In this document: positions 5,245-12,736 of the stretch, piece by piece | How positions within the stretch are numbered: position 1 is the stretch's first letter | Layout: every line of letters begins with the position of its first letter | NCBI GenBank assembly: GCA_016934645.1 | Contig: JAFGSL010000242.1 | Span: 1 to 18,572, forward strand | DNA length: 18,572 bases | Direction: 5' to 3' | Source of the DNA: Anaerolineae bacterium | GTDB lineage: Bacteria > Chloroflexota > Anaerolineae > B4-G1 > SLSP01 | Program-made: the position numbers and the translations under genes | Notes under the pieces: generated by a model | The model's input: the letters and a program-made list of their open reading frames with translations, nothing else | The model's database searches: none | What the model was told of the DNA's origin: nothing

Positions 5245-6291
5245 ATGAGAATCGTCGTTACGGGAGGCATTGGCAATGTCGGGCGCATAGCTGTCGCGCG
5301 CCTGCTGCGCCACGGGCACGAGGTGCGTATTCTGGATCGGAGCGCGCCGGAGGAGATCGAAGAGCAGCTTTGGGAAACCGTCAAAGGTGCCGAGTACCAT
5401 CAGGTGGACACAACGGACTTTGCGGCATTGGCCCCGCTGTTCGAGGATATGGACGCCGTCGTCCATCTGGCGGCGTATGCCAGCCCGCATCCTGCGCCGT
5501 CACACGAGATTTTTCGTGTCAACTGTAGTGGCACGTTCAACGTGTACCAGGCTGCGGCGGACGCGGGCATCAAGCGCGTGGTCAGCGCTAGCTCGATCAA
5601 CGCGCTTGGCTACAACTATGGCATCAAGGGGTTCGGCATCCAGTTTTTCCCCATTGATGAGGATCATCCCGACTTTACGACGGACATTTACTCGTTTTCC
5701 AAACGGATGCTTGAGGAGACTGCGGCCTACTTCTGGCGCCGAGAGGGCATTTCCGGGGTGTGCCTGCGTTTCCCCGGCGTGATGAACCCAACGCTGCGCT
5801 GGGGAAACTGGATGAGATTCTTTGCGCAAGGTACACGTGCGGCCTTTGATGCGGTACTCGCTTTGCCGTCGGAGAAACGCGCCGCACGTATACGCGCCAT
5901 TGTTGACCGGGCAGAGGCCCGGCGCGCCGAACGGCATCACGAGTGGCGGCCCGGCGCAGAGCGATGGTGGATGCGGGATCGTGTGGAAGGTCCACGCCTG
6001 CCAGAGGAGCTTATCATCTGGGGCCGTACCGATTTCTGGACCATAATCCACGTCGAAGATGTTGCGCAGGCTATCGAGAAAGGCCTGACGGCGGAATACG
6101 AAGGCAGCCATCCGATCTTTGTCAACGACAGCCACAATACTTTGGGTGTCCCTTCACAGCAGTTGGTGGAGCTTTTCTTTCCCGAGGTGACAACGTGGAA
6201 ACATCCGGTTTTTGGCTCCGAAGCCCTGGTCAGCTACGCCCGCGCGCGAGATTTGATCGGCTTCGAGCCGGAGAATCCGGTTCTCGCTTGA
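5245..6291 (+). CDS. Extended SDR: NAD-dependent epimerase/dehydratase family protein
   Basis: A 348-residue cytoplasmic oxidoreductase of the extended short-chain dehydrogenase class. The Rossmann glycine motif TGGIGNVG is at residues 6-13. An acidic residue at the end of strand 2 (D31 in ILDRS) suggests NAD over NADP. The strand VVHLAAYAS follows at 72-80, active-site serines at 114-117 (SASS), and the catalytic pair Y149 and K153 in YSFSK. A helical, Arg-rich insertion at about 205-250 (RAARIRAIVDRAEARRAERHHEW) makes it longer than typical members. It precedes the DgoD-type dehydratase on the same strand by about 100 bases, so oxidation of an aldose or uronic acid ahead of dehydration is plausible but unproven. 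The start has GGGGGAAG six bases upstream. Confidence 0.87.
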   Translation: MRIVVTGGIGNVGRIAVARLLRHGHEVRILDRSAPEEIEEQLWETVKGAEYHQVDTTDFAALAPLFEDMDAVVHLAAYASPHPAPSHEIFRVNCSGTFNVYQAAADAGIKRVVSASSINALGYNYGIKGFGIQFFPIDEDHPDFTTDIYSFSKRMLEETAAYFWRREGISGVCLRFPGVMNPTLRWGNWMRFFAQGTRAAFDAVLALPSEKRAARIRAIVDRAEARRAERHHEWRPGAERWWMRDRVEGPRLPEELIIWGRTDFWTIIHVEDVAQAIEKGLTAEYEGSHPIFVNDSHNTLGVPSQQLVELFFPEVTTWKHPVFGSEALVSYARARDLIGFEPENPVLA

Positions 6292-6389
6292 GTTTGCCGA
6301 TAGGTGCGCATTGCCGATACCGAAACTTTTGTCAACGGATTTTGGGATTTACTGATTTGCAGATTTTAGGATTTTCAATGGAGGTTTGA

Positions 6390-7493
6390 ATGAAGATCAC
6401 GAAGTTAGAGACATTTTTGGTCAAGCCACGCTGGCTCTTCCTGCAAATTCATACTGACGAAGGATTGGTAGGATTGGGCGAACCGATCCTCGAAGGGCGC
6501 GCGTTAACATGCGCGCGGGCGGTGGATGAACTCGCTAGTTACTTGATCGGCCAAGATCCCACGCGTGTTGTCCACCATTGGCAGGCGATGTACCGCCATG
6601 CCTTCTATCGCGGTGGGCCGTTGCTCACGAGTGCGCTGAGCGGGGTGGAGCAGGCGCTCTGGGATCTCGCCGGGAAGGCGCTCGGCGTGCCGGTCTACAA
6701 GCTCTTCGGCGGCCCTACCCGCGACCGCATTCGCATGTACAAGCACGCCAACGATCCCGAAGCGATCAAATCGTGGATGGCGCAGGGCTTTACGGCGTTC
6801 AAGACGGGAGTGTATGGCGGGCGTCCGGCGCGCATCATCGAGAGCCTGGCTTTCGTCGAGGCGGCGGAGACACACTTTGCCGCGCTGCGTGAGGCTGGTG
6901 GCCCGCATGCTGACATCGCCATTGACTTCCACGGCGCGATCAGCCCGCAGACGGCCAAGTTGTTGATCAAGGCGTTGGAACCGTACCAACCAATGTTCAT
7001 CGAGGAGCCGTGCCAGGCGCAGAACCTCGACGTGATGGCCGAGATCGCGCGCGCGACGCATCTACCCATCGCTACGGGCGAGCGCGTCTTCACCAAGTGG
7101 GGTTTCCGTGAAGTCCTGGAGAAGCAGGCGGCCGCCGTGTTGCAGCCGGATTTGTGCCACGCGGGTGGCATCAACGAAGCGCGCATCATCGCCGGGATGG
7201 GTGAGGCCTACTACGCCGGGATCGCGCCGCACAACCCGCTTGGGCCGGTTTCGCTGGCGGCGTGTATTCAGTTGGACGCTTCGATCCCCAACTTTATCGC
7301 GCAGGAGCACACGACGCTTGGTGAGGGCTATCTGAAGCAGCCGTTTGTGGCGAAGGATGGCTTTGTCGAACTTCTCACCGAGCCAGGTCTGGGTATCGAG
7401 CTGGATATGGATGCGCTCGAGGACAAGATCGACCACGACTGGCGCAACCCGGAGCGCTACGATCCCGACGACGGGTCGGTGTTGGATTGGTAG
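6390..7493 (+). CDS. dgoD: Enolase-superfamily sugar-acid dehydratase, D-galactonate dehydratase (DgoD) type
   Basis: A 367-residue enzyme of the mandelate racemase/enolase superfamily, with an N-terminal capping domain (1-115) and a modified TIM barrel. Its colinearity with DgoD is strong: MKITKLETFLVKPRWLFLQIHTDEG, YLIGQDPTR, FYRGGP, LWDLAGKALGVPV, GIAPHNPLGP and a C-terminal DWRNPERYDPDDGSVLDW. Three metal-ligand carboxylates are D179 (IDFHG), E205 (FIEEP) and E231 (ATGER). The catalytic histidines expected for DgoD are H181 and H281. The family dehydrates D-galactonate to 2-dehydro-3-deoxy-galactonate; a related aldonate is possible as substrate. GGAGG lies five bases before the ATG. It probably shares the transcript with the SDR gene and ends at the terminator at 7504. 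Confidence 0.9.
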   Translation: MKITKLETFLVKPRWLFLQIHTDEGLVGLGEPILEGRALTCARAVDELASYLIGQDPTRVVHHWQAMYRHAFYRGGPLLTSALSGVEQALWDLAGKALGVPVYKLFGGPTRDRIRMYKHANDPEAIKSWMAQGFTAFKTGVYGGRPARIIESLAFVEAAETHFAALREAGGPHADIAIDFHGAISPQTAKLLIKALEPYQPMFIEEPCQAQNLDVMAEIARATHLPIATGERVFTKWGFREVLEKQAAAVLQPDLCHAGGINEARIIAGMGEAYYAGIAPHNPLGPVSLAACIQLDASIPNFIAQEHTTLGEGYLKQPFVAKDGFVELLTEPGLGIELDMDALEDKIDHDWRNPERYDPDDGSVLDW

Positions 7494-7503
7494 GATTAAT
7501 GAA

Positions 7504-7539
7504 AAAACTGGGGGATGCAATGTCGCATCCCCCAGTTTT
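7504..7539. terminator. Bidirectional intrinsic terminator between convergent genes
   Basis: A perfect 15-bp stem (AAAACTGGGGGATGC at 7504-7518 with GCATCCCCCAGTTTT at 7525-7539) has a 6-nt loop. The A and T runs at the stem base make it work for both the plus-strand dehydratase and the minus-strand protease, which stop 11 and 16 bases from its edges. Confidence 0.92.
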
Positions 7540-7554
7540 GTGGGCAAACGTAGG

Positions 7555-9660
7555 TTAGTTGTTGTGGATGAAACCTTCTTCCGTTGCAATGTTGCCGGCG
7601 GCATTGACCGAGGTGACGGAGTATTCGTAGGTCTCCCGCCTCTCCCCTGAAATCGTGATGCTGTGGCTGGTGACAAGATCATCGTTGGTAAATATGCCCA
7701 ACCCATCGACGGTGACTTGGCTTGTTGCTGGTTCATCGGTGGTCCACGTAACTCTGAATTTGCCGCTGCCACCGATCTTTGACGATGTCACGTTGCTGAT
7801 AACCGGCGGTGTTGTATCGCCGCCACCACCGCCAACGCTGATCGTAATGCTGCTGCTGGTGGTGCTGCCGCCAGAATCGGTTACGGAAGCGGTGATGGTG
7901 TGTGTGCCATCGCTAAGCACAGCGTTAAAAGAACCGCCTGTGCCAATTTGCCCGTCCTGGTCGGAGGTCCACACCAGTTCACCGGTTAGGTCGCCGTCTT
8001 CGGCATCAGAAGCCGAACCGGCAAAGGCGATCGATGTATTTGAATCGAACGAAGCGCCGTCGGCCGGGCTGTTGATGCTGACAACTGGCGGCATATTGCT
8101 GCTGCCACCGCCGAGGTAATTCAGAGCACCCTTAGCCTGGACAAGACCGTAGCCGAACACGTTGTCTCTTCCCGGGTCACCAAGATCAAACGCTGTCGCG
8201 GTCAGGGCTTCGCGGATTTCGGCATTTGTTTTATTGGGATACGCGCTCCAGATCAATGCTGCCGCACCGGAAACGTGCGGAGTTGCCATCGATGTGCCGC
8301 TCCACGCTTCGTAGCCGCTATCGGGCAGACTGAGCTCGCTGAAAATGTCACCGGTGCTGCCCAGTTTGTTCGCCACGAGGTACTGCCCGTCTCCCTGGCT
8401 CAGGCTGATGGCAATGATGTCGGATGCGCTGGCTTCATCACCGAGTGTTCCGAGGAAGTTCCCCGGTTCATTGTTGTAGATCACGGCTGCCGCGCCGCCG
8501 CTGTTCTGGACGTTCATCACCTTGTCGTAGAAGCTAATGTCACCGCGCTTGCAGAGGACGACGGCTCCGCTCCAGGAACCAGTGCTGTCACACAATCCAC
8601 CGTCCACCAAAGCGCCACTGGCTGTGCCCGTCGGTGCGAATTCGATGTGGTTTCCGTTGTACGTAACACCGTCCACTGTCAACTCATCCGTCGCGATCCA
8701 GGGCACTGTGCTCAGCACATCGACGCCGGGCGCGGCTAATTCTACCTGGTCGTTCTGCTGTGAGTATTCGTAGACAGCGGAATATTCATCGACTCCACCG
8801 ACAGAAACGACCGAATCGTAGGACGCGGGATAGCTATATGCTGTGTTGCCGTCGTTACCTGCTGCGGCAATCGAGAGGATGCCTTGCCCGTAATAGCGGT
8901 CGAAGGCGCGTTGTTCAACTCTCATCGACTTTGTGCCACCCAGGCTCATACTGATGATATCCGCGCCATTCTCCGCGCAGATATCGGCTGCACTGACCAG
9001 GTTGGAGCTGTATGTCCAGTCACAGGCCGCGCCAGTGAAGACCTGGACGAAGAAGAACGTCACGTTACCAGGGCTGACGCCAACGACACCGACATCGTTT
9101 TTCTGTGCCGCGATGGTACCGGCGACGTGTGTGCCATGGCCGCATGTGTCGTAATCCCAGCCTTCGGGCGCTCCACCGGCAATGTTCGCGCCTGCGAAAT
9201 CCTCGTGGGCTGGGTTCAAACCGGAGTCAATGACGCAGATGGTGATCCCCTCGCCCGTTGGTGCGCCGGGATCGATAACGCCGTCGCGATCCTCGTCCCA
9301 CACGTCACGTGCCTGGACCAAGTCAATGCCGTAGGGCACAGTTTCGCCCATCGGATGGCGTAGCACGTCGACCTCAATGCCTGTCACATTGGGATTGTGC
9401 CCGATGCCTTGCAGTGCCTGAGTAGGCAACGTCACCGCAATCGCGCCCAGGTCGTCGAATTCGTAATGGACCTGTCCTTTAGCGAGGCGCAATGCTCGCA
9501 TAACTGCACCTTTGCTCCCAGGGTTGAAATACACGATGACCCGTTGTTGGTCTTTGGGGTCGGTGGAGGGGGTGGCAACTGCCTGGCTTGCTGGGGTCAT
9601 GGAGGTCAACAAGGCCACCACGACAAACGCAAACGCGAAAAACCGCACTTTGTTGAACAT
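7555..9660 (-). CDS. Secreted subtilisin-like serine protease (S8) with PA insert and C-terminal beta domains
   Basis: A 701-residue exported protease. Residues 1-29 are a signal peptide (basic start, FFAFAFVVVALLTSM, then ASQAVA). Residues about 38-100 fit an I9-type inhibitory propeptide. The catalytic domain carries D145 (CVIDSG), H175 (GHGTHVAG), oxyanion N269 (AAAGNDG) and nucleophile S457 (GTSMATPH). A protease-associated (PA) domain is inserted at about 340-435, as in larger subtilases. A Gly-rich linker then leads to an Ig-like domain (about 523-610, PPVVSINSPADGASF). A second linker (GGGGGD) leads to a fibronectin-III/purple-acid-phosphatase-like domain (617-700, TPPVISNV). The gene stands alone, with AAGGAG upstream, and ends at the bidirectional terminator. 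It probably degrades external protein for nutrition. Confidence 0.95.
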   Translation of the reverse strand: MFNKVRFFAFAFVVVALLTSMTPASQAVATPSTDPKDQQRVIVYFNPGSKGAVMRALRLAKGQVHYEFDDLGAIAVTLPTQALQGIGHNPNVTGIEVDVLRHPMGETVPYGIDLVQARDVWDEDRDGVIDPGAPTGEGITICVIDSGLNPAHEDFAGANIAGGAPEGWDYDTCGHGTHVAGTIAAQKNDVGVVGVSPGNVTFFFVQVFTGAACDWTYSSNLVSAADICAENGADIISMSLGGTKSMRVEQRAFDRYYGQGILSIAAAGNDGNTAYSYPASYDSVVSVGGVDEYSAVYEYSQQNDQVELAAPGVDVLSTVPWIATDELTVDGVTYNGNHIEFAPTGTASGALVDGGLCDSTGSWSGAVVLCKRGDISFYDKVMNVQNSGGAAAVIYNNEPGNFLGTLGDEASASDIIAISLSQGDGQYLVANKLGSTGDIFSELSLPDSGYEAWSGTSMATPHVSGAAALIWSAYPNKTNAEIREALTATAFDLGDPGRDNVFGYGLVQAKGALNYLGGGSSNMPPVVSINSPADGASFDSNTSIAFAGSASDAEDGDLTGELVWTSDQDGQIGTGGSFNAVLSDGTHTITASVTDSGGSTTSSSITISVGGGGGDTTPPVISNVTSSKIGGSGKFRVTWTTDEPATSQVTVDGLGIFTNDDLVTSHSITISGERRETYEYSVTSVNAAGNIATEEGFIHNN

Positions 9661-9945
9661 GGTTATAGCTCTCCTTTACATTTGGAAAAAACAGTGGGGA
9701 TACAATCAGAGCTGGCTCCGGAAATGCCATAGCGCAGCTTGGGGTGAAATTGGCGGCACCCGCTAACGATCAGAGTGAGTGTTCGATATGGTTGTGATTT
9801 GTCTCGATAAGATTTGCCTCCTACTAACATAGGTTATAGATGATGTCGAATCACACCCCGCCTTGCCTAACCATTCATGTGACAGACATTCACAAACATA
9901 GAGTATTTTATCATATTTTTGCGCGTAACGAATACCTCTTTTGGA
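9661..9945. other. Intergenic stretch upstream of the protease; no gene found
   Basis: No open frame here has both a start and a ribosome-binding site. On the minus strand AAGGAG near 9670 serves the protease. A good AGGAGG on the same strand near 9817 is not followed by a start codon. The stretch is AT-richer than its surroundings, as expected for promoter DNA, but I could not settle on one promoter. Confidence 0.5.
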
Positions 9946-10047
9946 TTAGAACGGCAGCCCACCCTGAAGAACGGCGAAGAGCATGATCAGCACCAGGGTG
10001 AGGATGAGGGTTGCCAGTAGCAAACGTCGTGCATAAATGCGTTGCAT
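9946..10047 (-). CDS. 33-residue single-pass membrane miniprotein, co-transcribed with the flavocytochrome
   Basis: A small gene below usual size cut-offs. It encodes MQRIYARRLLLATLILTLVL and continues IMLFAVLQGGLPF before a TAA stop. Residues about 9-27 form one uninterrupted hydrophobic segment after a strongly basic start (R3, R7, R8), predicting an inside-N, outside-C single span. It has an excellent ribosome-binding site, AAGGAGG five bases before the ATG, which overlaps the TGA stop of the flavocytochrome gene; only 11 bases separate the two frames. That spacing implies translational coupling and argues for a real gene. I know no family for it. By analogy with other tiny subunits of membrane oxidoreductases it may stabilise or regulate the flavocytochrome, but that is inference. 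Confidence 0.75.
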   Translation of the reverse strand: MQRIYARRLLLATLILTLVLIMLFAVLQGGLPF

Positions 10048-10058
10048 TGTAGCCTCCT

Positions 10059-11423
10059 TCAGGCCATCTTGTAGTTTTCGGAATAGATGTATTTATGCGG
10101 CATCTCAAACTCCTGCTCGCGGTCCATCTCGTGCATGGTTTTGCGGGAGACGGATAACTGCATCAGAGCGTGCTCCACACTTTCAATCATCAGCAACGGG
10201 CCGCAGATGAAGTAGGTGCAGTGTTGGAACTCGGAAATGAGGTGGCGCTCCAGCACGGCTTTGGTGATAAAGCCGCTTTCTCCTTCCCAACCTTCCGGTG
10301 GGTTTTCCAGCACGTCGATGACGTCCAGGTTGAGGCGCTGTTGCAGGCTCTCCAATTCTTCACGAAAGATGATGGTATCATAGCTGGGGTTACCGTAGAA
10401 GAATTGCAGATGCCGTTCATCGTTGCGATCGGCCAACGTGCGCAACATACTCATCACCGGTGCGGAACCGATGCCCCCGGCGATGAAGACGTAGTTGCGG
10501 TCAGGATGGTGATCGAGATCGAAAGTGCCATACGGGCCATCAATGTAGACTTTGGTTCCAGGTTGCAGGTCGCCGATGTTTGATGTGAAGTCGCCTAATT
10601 CCTTGATGGCAAAGCTGATGGTTTCCGGATGCACATCGCTAGAAGCATAGGAGAAGGGATGTTCTTCAATGAGAAAAGGGGAATGGTCGATGCTTAGCCA
10701 GGCCACCTGCCCGGCGCGGAACGAATGCCCCGCGTGACCTACCGGTTTTAGGTTCAGTGACCATACATTACCGCGTTCGGGGATCACTTCGACGATCTCG
10801 TAAGGGTGGCGCAGTAGTTGTAATGGCTTGATGACGCGGATGTAAACCATCATCATACCCCAGATAATGCCCATCACCACCCACAACCAACGTTGAAGGG
10901 GGATCGAGGTGTAATAATTCACTTTGAAGATGTGGAAGAGTGCACAACCGACGACGGCGACGGAGAGCACGTCATGGAGCACATGCCAGGCTTCATAGGA
11001 TAGCTTAAGCGCGAGCCGTTTAACTGAGGTGAGCACCAGCAGGATCATCGCGACCGTTGCCGCAACCGCAGCCCGCGCGCGCCATGGTGCCGTGAAGACG
11101 TTGAGCAGCTTGAGCGTGTGGGGATTCTGGATGAAGAGAATCAACGGATGCGCCAGCGTCAGCAAGACAGCGATGACGGAAAGCCGGTGGTGAAAGGTAT
11201 AGATTGTGTCCAGCGGAAAAACTTCGCTCAGAAAAGGCAACCGGGCGGTGGGGATGAATTGCAATCCCATCAACGCGAGTCCTGCAAAACCGAGCGCCAC
11301 GGAGAGTTCGCGCCAAAAAGTCCGACCTGTTGGCCGGGGCGCGAGTAAGAGAATCAATAGCGGCGCGAAGATCAGGATGAAATAGATGGCAGTCCAGAAA
11401 ATCTTCTTAGTCTTCCATTGCAT
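10059..11423 (-). CDS. Membrane flavocytochrome: ferric reductase-like transmembrane domain plus FAD/NAD(P) reductase
   Basis: A 454-residue electron-transfer protein that should move electrons from cytosolic NAD(P)H through FAD and two b hemes across the membrane. Residues about 8-200 hold some six membrane helices of the ferric-reductase/NOX type, with paired heme ligands in H-X13-H spacing: H78/H92 on one helix and H150/H164 on another. The FAD-binding domain has HPFSYAS (255-261) and the NAD(P) domain has IAGGIGSAPVMSML (314-327), with a later CGP motif (YFICGPLLMI). The C-terminal end (HEMDREQEFEMPHKYIYSENYKMA) extends beyond the usual core. It is divergent from the pentaheme cytochrome gene and followed by a membrane miniprotein. 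Its acceptor could be that cytochrome, Fe(III), quinone or oxygen. Confidence 0.92.
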   Translation of the reverse strand: MQWKTKKIFWTAIYFILIFAPLLILLLAPRPTGRTFWRELSVALGFAGLALMGLQFIPTARLPFLSEVFPLDTIYTFHHRLSVIAVLLTLAHPLILFIQNPHTLKLLNVFTAPWRARAAVAATVAMILLVLTSVKRLALKLSYEAWHVLHDVLSVAVVGCALFHIFKVNYYTSIPLQRWLWVVMGIIWGMMMVYIRVIKPLQLLRHPYEIVEVIPERGNVWSLNLKPVGHAGHSFRAGQVAWLSIDHSPFLIEEHPFSYASSDVHPETISFAIKELGDFTSNIGDLQPGTKVYIDGPYGTFDLDHHPDRNYVFIAGGIGSAPVMSMLRTLADRNDERHLQFFYGNPSYDTIIFREELESLQQRLNLDVIDVLENPPEGWEGESGFITKAVLERHLISEFQHCTYFICGPLLMIESVEHALMQLSVSRKTMHEMDREQEFEMPHKYIYSENYKMA

Positions 11424-11448
11424 CGCAGGTTCCTTTCGGGAGTAGTAT

Positions 11449-11477
11449 TTGATTTTTTGTTTAGGTCAGTTTATACT
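11449..11477 (+). promoter_or_regulatory. Promoter of the pentaheme cytochrome gene
   Basis: TTGATT (11449-11454) and TATACT (11472-11477) have the ideal 17-base spacing. The expected start near 11484 gives a leader of about 47 bases. Its -10 box overlaps that of the opposing promoter. Confidence 0.7.
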
Positions 11478-11497
11478 CACTTAATCAAACTTGGCAA
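11470..11497 (-). promoter_or_regulatory. Opposing promoter of the flavocytochrome gene, overlapping the cytochrome promoter
   Basis: On the minus strand, TTGCCA (complement of 11492-11497) is 16 bases from TATAAA (complement of 11470-11475). The -10 boxes of the two opposing promoters share positions 11472-11475, so polymerase cannot occupy both at once. Confidence 0.6.
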
Positions 11498-11530
11498 GTA
11501 GCATATCGTGAGCGCTAAGGAGGAATGGCA

Positions 11531-12640
11531 ATGAAGTGGTCCGCAATTTTGGCTCTCGGTTTGGTTCTGATTGCCCTGGCAGGGGTGTTTATTTGGGGTT
11601 ATCGTTTCTTTGTAGCCCCTGAATCGGTTGAGAGCGTGAGCGCCAAGTGGGCGCGCGCTGGTCATGCAGATATTGTCTCGCGATCGTTTACCAATTGGGA
11701 TGAAGATGAGCCGCCTGTAGTGCCTGCAAACTGCGCGAAGTGCCATAGCCTGTACGGTTATCTCGATTTTTTGGGGGCCGACGGAACGCTGTCCGGACAG
11801 ATTGAGAAGGAGCCGTGGATTGGATCGGTGGTGGCGTGCAATGCCTGCCACAACCTACAGGCGCACGCCTTGACCCAAGTGACGTTCCCCTCCGGCGTCG
11901 ACGTGACCGAAAATTCACGTGCAGCGAATTGTATGCAGTGTCACCAGGGTCGTACCGGGACGCCAACGGTCGATACTGCTATTGCCGGCCTTGATCCAGA
12001 TGTAGTTTCGGCGGATTTGAGCTTCATCAACGTTCACTACGCGGTCGGTGCGGCGACGCTCCTCGGTGGCGATGCGCAGGGTGGGTACCAGTACGCAGGG
12101 AAGACTTACGTTGGGCGTTTCGCCCACGTGGAGGACTACGAAACGTGCTCCGACTGTCACGATCCACACAGTACGGCGCTCAATCCCGATACGTGCAGTC
12201 CCTGTCACCTCAACGTGGTGGATCGCGCCGACCTGCACGACATCCGGCAAAGCGAGACGGATCACGATGGCGACGGTGACACGAGCGAGCCCATTGCGGA
12301 TGAGATCGCAACGTTCCACGATGTGCTCTATGTGGCGCTGAAAGCCTACACGGCGGAGGTCATCGGGCAGCCGCTGGTCTACGCGGGCTCTTTCCCGTAC
12401 TACTACAACGATACCAACGGAAACGGTATCGTCGACGATGATGAACTGGATCGGAATAATCGCTATACCGCGTGGACGCCCCGATCACTGCAAGCCGCCT
12501 ACAACTATCACTACGTCAATGAAGACCCAGGCGCTTACACGCACAATGCGCGTTACATTTTACAGATGCTCTACGATAGCATAGAAAGTCTAGGGCAGAC
12601 TGTTCGCGTAACCGAGTTGGAAGGCTTTACCCGCCCCTGA
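11531..12640 (+). CDS. Membrane-anchored pentaheme c-type cytochrome
   Basis: A 369-residue extracytoplasmic electron carrier. An uncleaved-looking N-terminal membrane segment (WSAILALGLVLIALAGVFIWGYRF) is followed by a heme-rich region with five CXXCH sites: CAKCH (68-72), CNACH (103-107), CMQCH (134-138), CSDCH (206-210) and CSPCH (222-226). The final 140 residues contain no heme motif but have a canonical EF-hand-like calcium loop, DTNGNGIVDDDE (294-305), and an acidic DHDGDGD stretch (244-250). The heme arrangement resembles NrfA/octaheme-like cytochrome c554 relatives only loosely; I cannot assign a family. ATG 11531 is chosen since AAGGAGG at 11517-11523 is seven bases from it and one base from ATG 11525. 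It is divergent from the flavocytochrome and a plausible electron acceptor for it. Confidence 0.92.
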   Translation: MKWSAILALGLVLIALAGVFIWGYRFFVAPESVESVSAKWARAGHADIVSRSFTNWDEDEPPVVPANCAKCHSLYGYLDFLGADGTLSGQIEKEPWIGSVVACNACHNLQAHALTQVTFPSGVDVTENSRAANCMQCHQGRTGTPTVDTAIAGLDPDVVSADLSFINVHYAVGAATLLGGDAQGGYQYAGKTYVGRFAHVEDYETCSDCHDPHSTALNPDTCSPCHLNVVDRADLHDIRQSETDHDGDGDTSEPIADEIATFHDVLYVALKAYTAEVIGQPLVYAGSFPYYYNDTNGNGIVDDDELDRNNRYTAWTPRSLQAAYNYHYVNEDPGAYTHNARYILQMLYDSIESLGQTVRVTELEGFTRP

Positions 12641-12674
12641 CCAGAAAGCCGTAAAACTTTATCAACGCATTTAG

Positions 12675-12713
12675 CGGGTGGAACGGATTCTTTGGCTTTC
12701 GATCCGTAACCCG
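12675..12713. other. Imperfect hairpin between the cytochrome and ThuA-SDR genes
   Basis: CGGGT (12675-12679) and ACCCG (12709-12713) flank ACGGAT (12683-12688) and ATCCGT (12702-12707), forming a stem with a small asymmetric bulge and a 13-nt loop. Five Ts follow at 12720-12724, just before the next ribosome-binding site. It could be a weak terminator for the cytochrome gene or an RNA element in the leader of the next gene; neither is certain. Confidence 0.4.
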
Positions 12714-12736
12714 TAACTGTTTTTGGAGGTGTGGAG

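Noticed and set aside
5500..6135. 211-codon minus-strand frame
   Set aside because: Antisense shadow of the SDR gene, which has intact catalytic motifs.
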